Source of the DNA: Bacteroidales bacterium H10
GTDB lineage: Bacteria > Bacteroidota > Bacteroidia > Bacteroidales > Muribaculaceae
Direction: 5' to 3'
NCBI GenBank assembly: GCA_001701295.1
Contig: DAAV01000138.1
Location: 12,644-18,933 of the forward strand
Length of the DNA: 6,290 nt
Positions 1 through 6,252 of the stretch are shown piece after piece; position 1 is the first letter of the stretch; each line of letters begins with the position of its first letter. A program made the translations under genes and the position numbers. The notes under the pieces are model-generated. The model ran no database searches and was not told the origin of the DNA. It was given only the letters and a program-made list of their open reading frames with translations.

Positions 1-1969
1 CTCCCGCCACAATAGCTTGCACAAGTATCATGTTAATCTGCTCTCTTATGCCATAATAGCGGAAAGAGAGAGTCGGTTTGACGGCATTTCCGAGATCGAT
101 TTTTCCGGAATATATCTCGGCATGCGGTTCATTGACCGCGTTCCACGGAGCCATTACCGCAAGATAGTAATCACCGTTGTCCGGAAGAATGCCGTTGGCT
201 ATACCTGAGAACTGGGCGTCGGATCCGTTGAAGAGCCAGTCGCGGTTGACGACATCCGCGTCCTCGAAATCTTCGAGATAAGGCAGCGTCATAGGTGTAC
301 CCACACAATAATCATCTGACCATGCCGCCGAAGAGGAGTATTCTTCCATACGGCTTGCCGGCATGACCCTGTAGCTGACGAACTGCTGCCCTGTCTCTAC
401 GGCCTGATAAGTATAAGAGCATTCTGTAAGTTTGTCGGCTATTACGCTCAATGCGTCGGAACCATCGACGTATGCCTTTATCACGTACCAGTAATTCTCG
501 ATATTAATCGGATTGCCGTCTGTGTCCACGGATATGGGATCCCATGTCAAGGTCATTTCTCCCGGGTGTTCCGGATTCTCAGTCACTTTAAGGTTTGTTA
601 TGCGTGCGGGGCTCGGGATATATTCACCGGCCCATGCAGTTGTTTTAGCGGACTCGCCATAGCCGTTTTCATTCTTTACGAGAACCTGGAATGTGATGTC
701 GCGACTGTCGGGAGCCGAGACTGTCAATGTGTGCCGCTCTCCCGGTGAGATAGAACCTTTCTCAATTGACATCTCGTCCTGGTATACCTCGAATTCCATT
801 TTCTCTGTCAGAGGTGTGCCGTCTACAGACAGAGAGGGAGCGGTAAATGACAGGATTCCTTCAAGAGTGCCGGAAAAATCCGCCGACAACTCAATGACGG
901 CAGCGGGCGCTTTGCCATCCGGTATGACCTGATCTATATACAGGCCTTTCGCCTGAAGATAACCTTCAATCTCATAGACGGTCTCAACGGAGTGTGATTC
1001 AGGATTAATTTTCTTCAGCAATGTGGTGGAAGCTGACAGATCCGATTCGTCAGGTTCGGCACACTGGTCGAACGTGTAGAAGCAGCCATCGGATTCATTA
1101 TATGCCATGCCGAATGATGAAGTCTGGAATATTCCTGTTTCAAACATTTTCGTGATAACGCCGGTATTCTTGTCGACACTGCAGAATGTGCCTTCGAGAT
1201 TGATGGCGTACAGCTTCCCGTCAGGCGTGAATCCGAGAGATGCCATGCATTCCGCGTTTGAGGCGATTTCCTTGATTACGGAACTTCCGGGAGCGGCCTG
1301 TCCTATATTGAGCTTCCCGAAATGATATCCCTCCATATTTTCATTATAGAACACAGCGTAAAAATCAGCGCCTGTAGAGGGGTCATAAGCAAGAGTGAAA
1401 GGGGTCAGTCCATCGACACTTTGGCTATCGCCGATCTGACCTATCGGCTCCCACGTCTGCGTAGACAATATATAAGTCGCGGACAGGCTTCCGGATCCGG
1501 TATCTCCGTTGTAGGTACATAAATAATTATACTGGTTGTCTATATAGCAGGCTCCATAATTGCCAATCAGAAAAGAGGCGCCGCATAAATCCTTTGGAGA
1601 GAAAAGCTCCATTTCTCCACCGGAGACAGGCATGGAATATATTCCTGTAGGAAGATAGATTCCGCTGTTATTCCATGCGGACGAATATGTCACGTTCATA
1701 CGAAGCTCGTTGAGCGTGTTGAGTGATTTCATGGATTTGGATTCTTCGGCGCCGCTTTTTTTGATAGCGTGCGATCGGTAAGCACTTGTTCCGGTTTCCG
1801 GGGTGCCGATCATGGAAGATGAGGATTTTGCGGCAATCTTCTCAAATTTCATTCTCTGGGTCGGCCATTCCGGCGCCGGCGTGGAAGCCGGATAAGCGGG
1901 GAACAGACTGATTGCAGAGAATGCAAGTGTCAACAGCATTGCGTGACTTCCAAGTGGTTCTCTCTTCAT
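1..1969 (-). CDS. Partial secreted multidomain surface protein (propeller-like, FnIII-like and adhesin-type domains)
   Basis: The minus strand is open without a stop from ATG at 1969 to the window edge, giving 656 codons with the C-terminus missing. The start is the first ATG after an in-frame TAA at 1997-1999. Residues 1-28 look like a signal peptide: K2 and R3, a hydrophobic core MLLTLAFSAISLF, and a likely cut near AYPA-S. Met11 is a weaker alternative because it would lose the basic residues. Residues about 90-350 contain repeated short beta motifs (LAYDPSTGADFYAV at 194, LGFTPDGKLYAIN at 245, GMAYNESDGCFYTF at 287) that resemble propeller blades. Residues about 355-448 and 452-558 look like two Ig/FnIII-like domains (PARITNLKV, MTLTWDPIS). 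From residue 562, LPYLEDFED followed by LSFRYYG resembles the start of a cleaved-adhesin or MAM-like jelly roll. This layout is common in Bacteroidales surface proteins; a sorting domain may lie beyond the edge. Ligand and exact family are unknown. It is divergent from the regulator gene. Confidence 0.88.
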   Translation of the reverse strand, partial: MKREPLGSHAMLLTLAFSAISLFPAYPASTPAPEWPTQRMKFEKIAAKSSSSMIGTPETGTSAYRSHAIKKSGAEESKSMKSLNTLNELRMNVTYSSAWNNSGIYLPTGIYSMPVSGGEMELFSPKDLCGASFLIGNYGACYIDNQYNYLCTYNGDTGSGSLSATYILSTQTWEPIGQIGDSQSVDGLTPFTLAYDPSTGADFYAVFYNENMEGYHFGKLNIGQAAPGSSVIKEIASNAECMASLGFTPDGKLYAINLEGTFCSVDKNTGVITKMFETGIFQTSSFGMAYNESDGCFYTFDQCAEPDESDLSASTTLLKKINPESHSVETVYEIEGYLQAKGLYIDQVIPDGKAPAAVIELSADFSGTLEGILSFTAPSLSVDGTPLTEKMEFEVYQDEMSIEKGSISPGERHTLTVSAPDSRDITFQVLVKNENGYGESAKTTAWAGEYIPSPARITNLKVTENPEHPGEMTLTWDPISVDTDGNPINIENYWYVIKAYVDGSDALSVIADKLTECSYTYQAVETGQQFVSYRVMPASRMEEYSSSAAWSDDYCVGTPMTLPYLEDFEDADVVNRDWLFNGSDAQFSGIANGILPDNGDYYLAVMAPWNAVNEPHAEIYSGKIDLGNAVKPTLSFRYYGIREQINMILVQAIVAG

Positions 1970-2003
1970 TGGTTCGGGGTGGAGCTCCGTGTCAGGTTAA
2001 TTA

Positions 2004-2044
2004 TGCCCGCAAGGTGACGGATCTCCCTTTGACATCTTGCGGCA
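2004..2044 (-). promoter_or_regulatory. Stem-loop in the 5' leader of the surface-protein gene
   Basis: TGCCCGCAAG (2004-2013) and CTTGCGGCA (2036-2044) are complementary apart from one extra C, giving about 9 base pairs with a single bulge and a loop of about 22 nt. In the minus-strand transcript the element ends about 35 nt before the AUG. A second small hairpin (GATGC / GCATC, 2070-2085) lies further upstream in the same leader, and GGAGCTCC (1981-1988) is a perfect 8-bp palindrome near the start. No known riboswitch class is recognised. Confidence 0.4.
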
Positions 2045-2137
2045 ATTGAAGAGTGCTCTGATACGTGAGGATGCAGGTCCGCATCTCTGTAGCAGATGAC
2101 AATGCGGAAAATGAATTTGTACGCATGTCGTATTTTG

Positions 2138-2170
2138 CAAAATTATAGGAGGGTATGATATATTTCCAAA
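2138..2170 (-). promoter_or_regulatory. Bacteroides-type promoter of the minus-strand surface-protein gene
   Basis: Read on the minus strand, TTTG (2170-2167) is followed after 21 bp by TAATTTTG (2145-2138), which fits the Bacteroides primary-sigma consensus TTTG / TAnnTTTG. Transcription should start near 2132. That gives an unusually long leader of about 160 nt before the ATG at 1969. The assignment rests on consensus match only. Confidence 0.6.
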
Positions 2171-2203
2171 TTCAAGCCTACTTTATCTTTCGTTATTTTT
2201 ATA

Positions 2204-2230
2204 ATGCAGTATACTCTAAAAATACTGCAT
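2204..2230. repeat. Perfect 9-bp inverted repeat between divergent promoters
   Basis: ATGCAGTAT (2204-2212) and ATACTGCAT (2222-2230) are exact reverse complements separated by 9 bp, so the half-site centres are 18 bp apart. The left arm runs into a small palindrome AGTATACT (2208-2215). The dyad lies about 34 bp upstream of the minus-strand promoter and about 120 bp upstream of the plus-strand -7 box. No T-tract follows, so it is not a terminator. An operator for a dimeric regulator is the likeliest reading. Confidence 0.5.
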
Positions 2231-2238
2231 GCGGTGTA

Positions 2239-2262
2239 ATAATTTATCAATCAATGAATTAT
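2239..2262. repeat. Imperfect AT-rich inverted repeat in the divergent region
   Basis: ATAATTTAT (2239-2247) and ATGAATTAT (2254-2262) pair over nine positions with one G-T wobble around a 6-bp loop. The surrounding DNA is very AT-rich, so chance similarity is a real possibility. It starts 8 bp after the perfect dyad at 2204-2230 and could be a second weaker site. Confidence 0.25.
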
Positions 2263-2349
2263 AAGATACAACATTGTCTATTAAAAATTCTCACAGTAAC
2301 TAATTCAAATTTTTCGGCGTCAAGAAGTCCGTATATGGATTTTTTTATT

Positions 2350-2357
2350 TATCTTTG
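2350..2357 (+). promoter_or_regulatory. Putative -7 box of the TPR/HTH regulator gene
   Basis: TATCTTTG matches the Bacteroides -7 consensus TAnnTTTG and is followed by TTGC, as at the promoter of the gene starting at 4699 (both contain CTTTGTTGC). No good TTTG or TTG is found about 20 bp upstream, so the promoter may be weak or activator-dependent. Transcription would begin near 2363, leaving a leader of about 80 nt to the ATG at 2443. Confidence 0.45.
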
Positions 2358-2442
2358 TTGCATAAGTTGTTTACGCCAATACTGTCGTAAAACGCGTCTT
2401 TCTTTTTTATGAAATTTGCGCAAACTTCTCAAAATTCATATT

Positions 2443-4086
2443 ATGAATATGTATTGTGACATGATGCATTATTTCAGAGATAATATATCATCGGCAACCC
2501 GGGCAATATTCCGGTTTCTATTTTGTGCGATACAGATTGCGGCAGTTGTCTCAGTCTCGTCCTGCCGTGAGCCGAAACGCCCGGTACCTCAGGCGGATGT
2601 TCTGTCTAAATCTCTGCGACAGGAGAAGATAGAGAATATGATCAACACTGGACGTTATCGGGAGGCAATCGCTCTTATTGACCGGTTTTCGCAAGACTAT
2701 GACCTTCCTCCCCGCGAAATGCTCGATGTTTATTACAATCTGGCGTACTGTTATCAGGCGACGGGCGATTATGACAGAGTTCTTGACAATATAGCCCGTA
2801 TAATGAATCTTCAGATAGATGATTCACTGGAATATGAAAAGGCTGACAGCTATTTTCTCCTTGCCAGAGTATACCGTCTGGCCGGAGAATCACATAAAAG
2901 CGATTCCATCTTTTCTGATGTGGAAGCCAGAATAAAGAAGTGGGGGACTGCTACTCCGCGATTGTCCAGACTCGCGGCGAGATTTCATATAGAGAAAAGT
3001 TCCGCGTTTCTGGACGCAGGCAAATACAAGGAGGCGTTTGCTGAACTTAAAAAGGCCTCCAACTATAAAATGGATCAGGAGACGGGCCAGCTGATAGACA
3101 TGGGTATGGCGGAACTGTTCAGCCGCATGGGCGAGCCGGAGATGTCGGAGGAATATTATAAGTCATATCTTGCCAAAGCCGTTGCCTCGATCAACCGGCT
3201 TTATGCCTTGTATAATTACTCTGAGCTGCTTGTGGATCTCGGCCGTTATGAAGAAGCCGCCGATTCATGTCGGAGCCTTATTTTTATGACGGAACAGAAT
3301 GGCATAAGGCATGTTCGGGCCGCCACTTATGGCGTTCTTGCACGCGCACTGTACGGAATGGGGAAATATAAGGATGCGTATGAAATGCATGAAGCGTTTT
3401 ATAATGGTATGGATTCGGTTCTCTGGCAAAAAGGCCCCTATATAACTGCAGAATACGAGAAGAGACTGGCATCCTCAGGTGCGGCCCATAAGCATCTGAC
3501 GGATATCAGTGATGCGATGGGGGCAGCCGGGATAGCAGTTGTCATAATCGTCATCATATCGCTATGGGCTTTTATAAGGCATCGCCGACGCGATGGAGTA
3601 TCTTCCCCAGAATCCAATACCGTAGTTTCATGTGATCGAGATGAGAGTGGAGACGAGGAAGAGGGAAGTCCGGATACGATGTCTCCTTTGCATCTGTCGC
3701 TGCAGATAGCTCAGGCCAATACTACGATTCAGGAAATCGCGAAGATCGGATGTGATGCGTCGATTGATGATGATACGAGGCGCCGACGCATCGGAGACAT
3801 ACTCAAGACAATCGAGGCCAACAAGAATCTATGGGAAGTCTTTATGACCTGTTTCGGGAAGATGCATCCATCTTTCATGCGTGCCTTATATGGCCGCCAT
3901 CCCGATCTTTCCAAAGGTGAGATAAGGATGTGCGCGTTTATTGTCATGGCCATTACAACAAAAGAGATTGCCGCGATAACAAACCGTTCCACCCGGACTG
4001 TTGAATCCATGAAGTATCGTCTGCATAAGAAACTCGGTCTGGATTCAAGCGTATCGACAGAATCCTATCTCAGGAATTTCATGTAG
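2443..4086 (+). CDS. Membrane-anchored TPR regulator with C-terminal LuxR-like HTH
   Basis: This is probably a one-component transmembrane transcription regulator: a periplasmic TPR sensor joined to a cytoplasmic DNA-binding domain. Numbering starts at ATG 2443 (547 residues). An N-terminal hydrophobic stretch ends in SVSSC (Cys41), a possible signal anchor or lipobox. About seven TPR-like helix pairs follow between residues 65 and 320 (NTGRYREAIALID, YCYQATGDYDRVLDNI, GRYEEAADSC, GKYKDAYEMHEAF). A single membrane segment lies at about 360-378 (GAAGIAVVIIVIISLWAF) and is followed by basic RHRRRD. Then come an acidic linker (about 398-411), a helical segment, FGKMHPSF, and an HTH at about 488-532: LSKGEIRMC, TKEIAAI, STRTVE, HKKLGL. 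This matches the GerE/LuxR pattern of Bacteroidota TPR-HTH regulators. The start is uncertain: an in-frame TGA lies at 2410-2412, TTG 2416 would also fit, and ATGs at 2449, 2461 and 2464 are alternatives; none has a clear Shine-Dalgarno site. The ligand is unknown, and the neighbouring exported-protein genes are candidate targets. Confidence 0.9.
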   Translation: MNMYCDMMHYFRDNISSATRAIFRFLFCAIQIAAVVSVSSCREPKRPVPQADVLSKSLRQEKIENMINTGRYREAIALIDRFSQDYDLPPREMLDVYYNLAYCYQATGDYDRVLDNIARIMNLQIDDSLEYEKADSYFLLARVYRLAGESHKSDSIFSDVEARIKKWGTATPRLSRLAARFHIEKSSAFLDAGKYKEAFAELKKASNYKMDQETGQLIDMGMAELFSRMGEPEMSEEYYKSYLAKAVASINRLYALYNYSELLVDLGRYEEAADSCRSLIFMTEQNGIRHVRAATYGVLARALYGMGKYKDAYEMHEAFYNGMDSVLWQKGPYITAEYEKRLASSGAAHKHLTDISDAMGAAGIAVVIIVIISLWAFIRHRRRDGVSSPESNTVVSCDRDESGDEEEGSPDTMSPLHLSLQIAQANTTIQEIAKIGCDASIDDDTRRRRIGDILKTIEANKNLWEVFMTCFGKMHPSFMRALYGRHPDLSKGEIRMCAFIVMAITTKEIAAITNRSTRTVESMKYRLHKKLGLDSSVSTESYLRNFM

Positions 4087-4399
4087 TCCTTTATCATCGC
4101 CTGCTCTGTCGGCGGCTGCTTCCTGTTTATTTTGTTAGCGTAAAACTACAATAAATCGCAATTATTGTGATAAAAATAGAATAGGGTGCAAAATGTTGCA
4201 TGCAGGTAAGTTGTATTTTAGGGCAATGAAGGATTGGTGGTAAGGTGTGGTGAAAAATTTAAATTTTTAGCTTATTGTATATGCTTTTGTTTCAGTATTA
4301 TGTGTTTTGTACTGGTAAGAAAAATTTTTATTCGGTAAGGTTTTGATGGATTTATGTTCTTTCGATATTATTATAATCGGTAAGTTCGGTTCTGGTTCG
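4087..4399. other. AT-rich non-coding region downstream of the regulator gene
   Basis: No convincing gene is seen here on either strand. A weak CGCC/GGCG stem at 4098-4114 is not followed by a T-tract, so no clear terminator follows the regulator. The stretch holds an imperfect dyad ATCGCAAT-T-ATTGTGAT (4155-4171, one mismatch), a perfect palindrome TGCATGCA (4197-4204), a perfect 16-bp AT palindrome (4253-4268), and repeated GGTAAG words described separately. Confidence 0.6.
4205..4384 (+). repeat. Five dispersed GGTAAG direct repeats
   Basis: GGTAAG occurs at 4205-4210, 4239-4244, 4314-4319, 4334-4339 and 4379-4384, always in the same orientation. The last two extend to TCGGTAAG. Five copies of one hexamer in 180 bp of AT-rich DNA is more than chance would give. 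Spacing is irregular (34, 75, 20 and 45 bp). Role unknown. Confidence 0.4.
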
Positions 4400-4558
4400 G
4401 ATTTTGCTGAAACCATGCTGAAACCGTGCTGAAGTGTTGTTGAAAGGGGGCAGATTTTGCTGAAACATTGCTGAAATAGTGCTGAAACGTTGCTGAAACA
4501 TTGCCGATTTTGCTGAAATCGTGCTGAAAATAAAATTATGGTATTTTGCTGTAGATTT
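4400..4558 (+). repeat. Nested tandem repeat: 11-bp TGCTGAAA units in a 53-bp super-unit
   Basis: TGCTGAAA-type units start at 4405, 4416, 4427, 4438 (TGTTGAAA), 4458, 4469, 4480, 4491, 4502 (decayed TGCCGATT), 4511 and 4522. The spacing is exactly 11 bp, except 20 bp after 4438 and 9 bp after 4502. These offsets arise because the array is built from 53-bp blocks, each opening with GATTTTGCTGA: 4400-4452, 4453-4505 and 4506-4558. Each of the first two is four 11-bp units plus a 9-bp unit. The third keeps about 22 bp and then decays. TGA falls in all three plus frames within each regular run, while no minus frame is closed by the unit. The unit is too short and too regular for CRISPR. The array ends about 80 bp upstream of the promoter at 4615-4645. 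Function unknown; phased protein binding, DNA curvature or a minisatellite are possible. Confidence 0.9.
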
Positions 4559-4594
4559 ATAAAGTCAAATATAAGGAAATATATTTTATAAAGT
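4556..4594 (+). repeat. Pair of 10-bp direct repeats upstream of the promoter
   Basis: TTTATAAAGT occurs at 4556-4565 and again at 4585-4594, 29 bp apart, ending 20 bp before the -33 element at 4615. The position suits an activator site, but the AT-rich sequence and non-integral helical spacing weaken the case. Confidence 0.3.
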
Positions 4595-4614
4595 TTCTAA
4601 ATATTGAAAAGTAA

Positions 4615-4645
4615 TTGCAAATGAGAGATTTTTATGTTAACTTTG
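4615..4645 (+). promoter_or_regulatory. Bacteroides-type promoter of the exported YD-repeat protein gene
   Basis: TTG (4615-4617) and TAACTTTG (4638-4645) are separated by 20 bp, matching the Bacteroides -33 / -7 consensus. Transcription should start near 4652, giving a leader of about 47 nt to the ATG at 4699. The -7 box continues as TTGC, as at 2350-2361. Confidence 0.7.
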
Positions 4646-4698
4646 TTGCGGAAACAGATATGTGAGACAAAGTATTATTAATTTTAATAGTAGTATAT

Positions 4699-6048
4699 AT
4701 GAAGAAAATTTACCTTTTGTGTATGGCGGCTTTTACAGCCGGGAACATCATGGCCGCATCGTCTTTCCCTTCGCCCGTAGCCAAGTCCAAGAACAATAGA
4801 AAGACAGAACAGAGAAAATCAGGCAAAAAAGAATTTAGAATGCGGGTAGATGCCGAAAATGTGTTATGGCGTCCTGCTACACAGTTTGTCTCCGAATGGA
4901 ATCCGGATGATGAGACGTGGGAAGAATCTGCCAAATATCTTACCACATATGACAAAGAAGGCCGGATATTGACAGATGAGATTGTTTCTCTTCTGGAGGG
5001 AGAAGGGAATACCTTTACAACCTATGAATATGATGAATACGGCATGCCTGTATCAAAATTGGTGCAGTTTGCCGAGGATGGTTCGGATTTTACGAATTAT
5101 TCCCGTACTGTACGCCAGTATGATCCGATAGTGCATTCATGTATTATCTCCAATACTGAATCGTTGTGGAGAGACGATGCTTGGCAGGAAATGGGTAACT
5201 GCTATCGTCGTGAAGTGACAAGAAATGCCGAGGGAAATGTGACCGAGGTTGTTATAAAGACTCTTTATATGGGTGAATATGAGGCGTCTCAAAGACTGTC
5301 GATAGAATATGGCGAAGATAATAAGGCATCCCGTATAGTGTCTTATGTCCTTACTACAGATTACGATGGAGAATTTGTATGGGAGCCGGAGATGGAATAT
5401 AAGGATATCGTATGGCATCATACCAATGGTCAGATTCTGTCGGCTGATGATGTCTCTACTGCTGAAAACGGAATATCTTCATGTGTGGTGATGGATGCGG
5501 ACGGAGAGAATATCGTGACAGTAGAGTATCCCGATGACAAAGGTTCTTTCAACTCCCGACTGGTATATGACATGGGTGAGCTTAACGTAAGTCTGGCTGT
5601 AATTGACAGTTATGGAAGTTACGATTATTCACAGACCGAGATTTACCGTGAGGAAGGAGAGGAAGATTATTCATATACATCTGTAGAGCGTTATCGTGTA
5701 AATGAGTATGGACTGGAGACTGAAATCTTTGCCGGAGAGGCAGAAGGTGATGAAGATATCATGCCGATGGACTGGATGAAAGGTGAGATCGAGTCGAATG
5801 CGGAGTATGGTTACCCCGACCTTTTTACAGTAACTTCATATGATCCTTATGAAGATGAGTTTTTCAATATGGTGCAGATCAGATTTGAGGATTATTCCAA
5901 TGTGGCCGGTATCAACGGAGTTCCGGAGGATAATTCTACGGCACCCGTGGAATATTTCAATATTCAGGGAGTACGTGTGCAGGGAGAACTTGCTCCAGGC
6001 ATTTATATCCGTAAGCAGGGCTCCGAAGTTGGCAGAATTATCAAATAA
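4699..6048 (+). CDS. Exported acidic protein with YD-like repeats and C-terminal sorting sequence
   Basis: The 449-residue product starts with a clear signal peptide (MKKIYLLCMAAFTAGNIMA, likely cut near residue 19), then a basic stretch (about 29-49). The body is acidic, rich in Tyr and Trp, and built of beta-hairpin-like modules. W-x-x-D-D-x-W-type motifs at about 67-73 and 157-162, and a weaker VWEPEMEY at 227-234, are each followed by a YD-like turn (YDKEGRI at 84, NAEGNV at 176, HTNGQI at 241). YEYDEYGMPVSK (109-120) and IEYGEDNKASRI (202-213) are further YD-type hairpins. The last 33 residues (EYFNIQGVRV, then PGIYIRKQG and a basic IIK end) match the C-terminal sorting-type tail of many Bacteroidales exported proteins, suggesting type IX-like export or surface attachment. 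No catalytic motif is seen. It has its own promoter and terminator, so it is probably monocistronic. Its role is unknown; a surface structural or binding protein is likely. The start is the first ATG after the promoter, without a Shine-Dalgarno site. Confidence 0.9.
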   Translation: MKKIYLLCMAAFTAGNIMAASSFPSPVAKSKNNRKTEQRKSGKKEFRMRVDAENVLWRPATQFVSEWNPDDETWEESAKYLTTYDKEGRILTDEIVSLLEGEGNTFTTYEYDEYGMPVSKLVQFAEDGSDFTNYSRTVRQYDPIVHSCIISNTESLWRDDAWQEMGNCYRREVTRNAEGNVTEVVIKTLYMGEYEASQRLSIEYGEDNKASRIVSYVLTTDYDGEFVWEPEMEYKDIVWHHTNGQILSADDVSTAENGISSCVVMDADGENIVTVEYPDDKGSFNSRLVYDMGELNVSLAVIDSYGSYDYSQTEIYREEGEEDYSYTSVERYRVNEYGLETEIFAGEAEGDEDIMPMDWMKGEIESNAEYGYPDLFTVTSYDPYEDEFFNMVQIRFEDYSNVAGINGVPEDNSTAPVEYFNIQGVRVQGELAPGIYIRKQGSEVGRIIK

Positions 6049-6070
6049 ATAACTGTAGTGGTATGATTAA

Positions 6071-6115
6071 CGGGCGGTGTCTCCGGGCAACGGGAGGACA
6101 CCGCCTGATGTTTTT
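6071..6115 (+). terminator. Strong intrinsic terminator after the YD-repeat protein gene
   Basis: CGGGCGGTGTC (6071-6081) pairs with GACACCGCCTG (6097-6107), giving 11 pairs with one G-U, and the stem is probably extended by TCC/GGA. A TTTTT run follows at 6111-6115. It lies 23 bp after the stop codon. It is the clearest terminator in the window. Confidence 0.85.
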
Positions 6116-6188
6116 AGAACAGATGTCTTGTCATAGGAGTGGCATTGGGGCGGCAGATATGGTATTCCGGCTGGATTTTTTGTGAAAT

Positions 6189-6224
6189 CATGAAATTTTT
6201 ATGAATTTCATGCAGTCTTTTTTT
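6189..6224 (+). terminator. AT-rich hairpin followed by T7, possible second terminator
   Basis: CATGAAATT (6189-6197) and AATTTCATG (6204-6212) are perfect reverse complements around a 6-nt loop, and a run of seven T follows at 6218-6224. The stem is AT-rich and the T-run starts 5 nt after it, so termination would be weak. It directly abuts the next promoter and could instead be an operator-like dyad. Confidence 0.35.
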
Positions 6225-6252
6225 GTTGTGAACATCTATTGAGATAGTTTTG
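6222..6252 (+). promoter_or_regulatory. Bacteroides-type promoter for a gene beyond the right edge
   Basis: TTTG (6222-6225) and TAGTTTTG (6245-6252) are 19 bp apart, an exact fit to the TTTG / TAnnTTTG consensus. The predicted start near 6258 would transcribe out of the window. No start codon with a supported reading frame can be confirmed in the remaining bases. Confidence 0.6.

Noticed and set aside
17..1522. Several plus-strand open frames of 60-79 codons
   Set aside because: They run opposite the continuous 656-codon minus-strand gene and show no plausible protein features, so they are shadows.
2155..2412. 85-codon open frame on the plus strand in the divergent region
   Set aside because: It lies in very AT-rich intergenic DNA, overlaps two inverted repeats and the predicted -7 box of the regulator gene, and encodes a Phe/Tyr/Ile-rich sequence without domain character. 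It is best explained as chance.
2416..2442. TTG start adding nine residues to the regulator
   Set aside because: TTG starts are rare, no ribosome binding site supports it, and an ATG at 2443 already leaves a full N-terminal hydrophobic segment. It cannot be excluded entirely.
4098..4135. Intrinsic terminator after the regulator gene
   Set aside because: The best stem is only four base pairs and is not followed by a T-tract.
4155..4171. CRP-like operator (ATTGTGAT half-site)
   Set aside because: The dyad is imperfect, has a 1-bp centre, lies over 450 bp from the next promoter, and CRP-site spacing is not met. It is noted only as part of the non-coding region.
4400..4558. CRISPR array
   Set aside because: The unit is 11 bp with only 2-3 variable bases between TGCTGAAA cores. 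There are no unique spacers and no cas genes.
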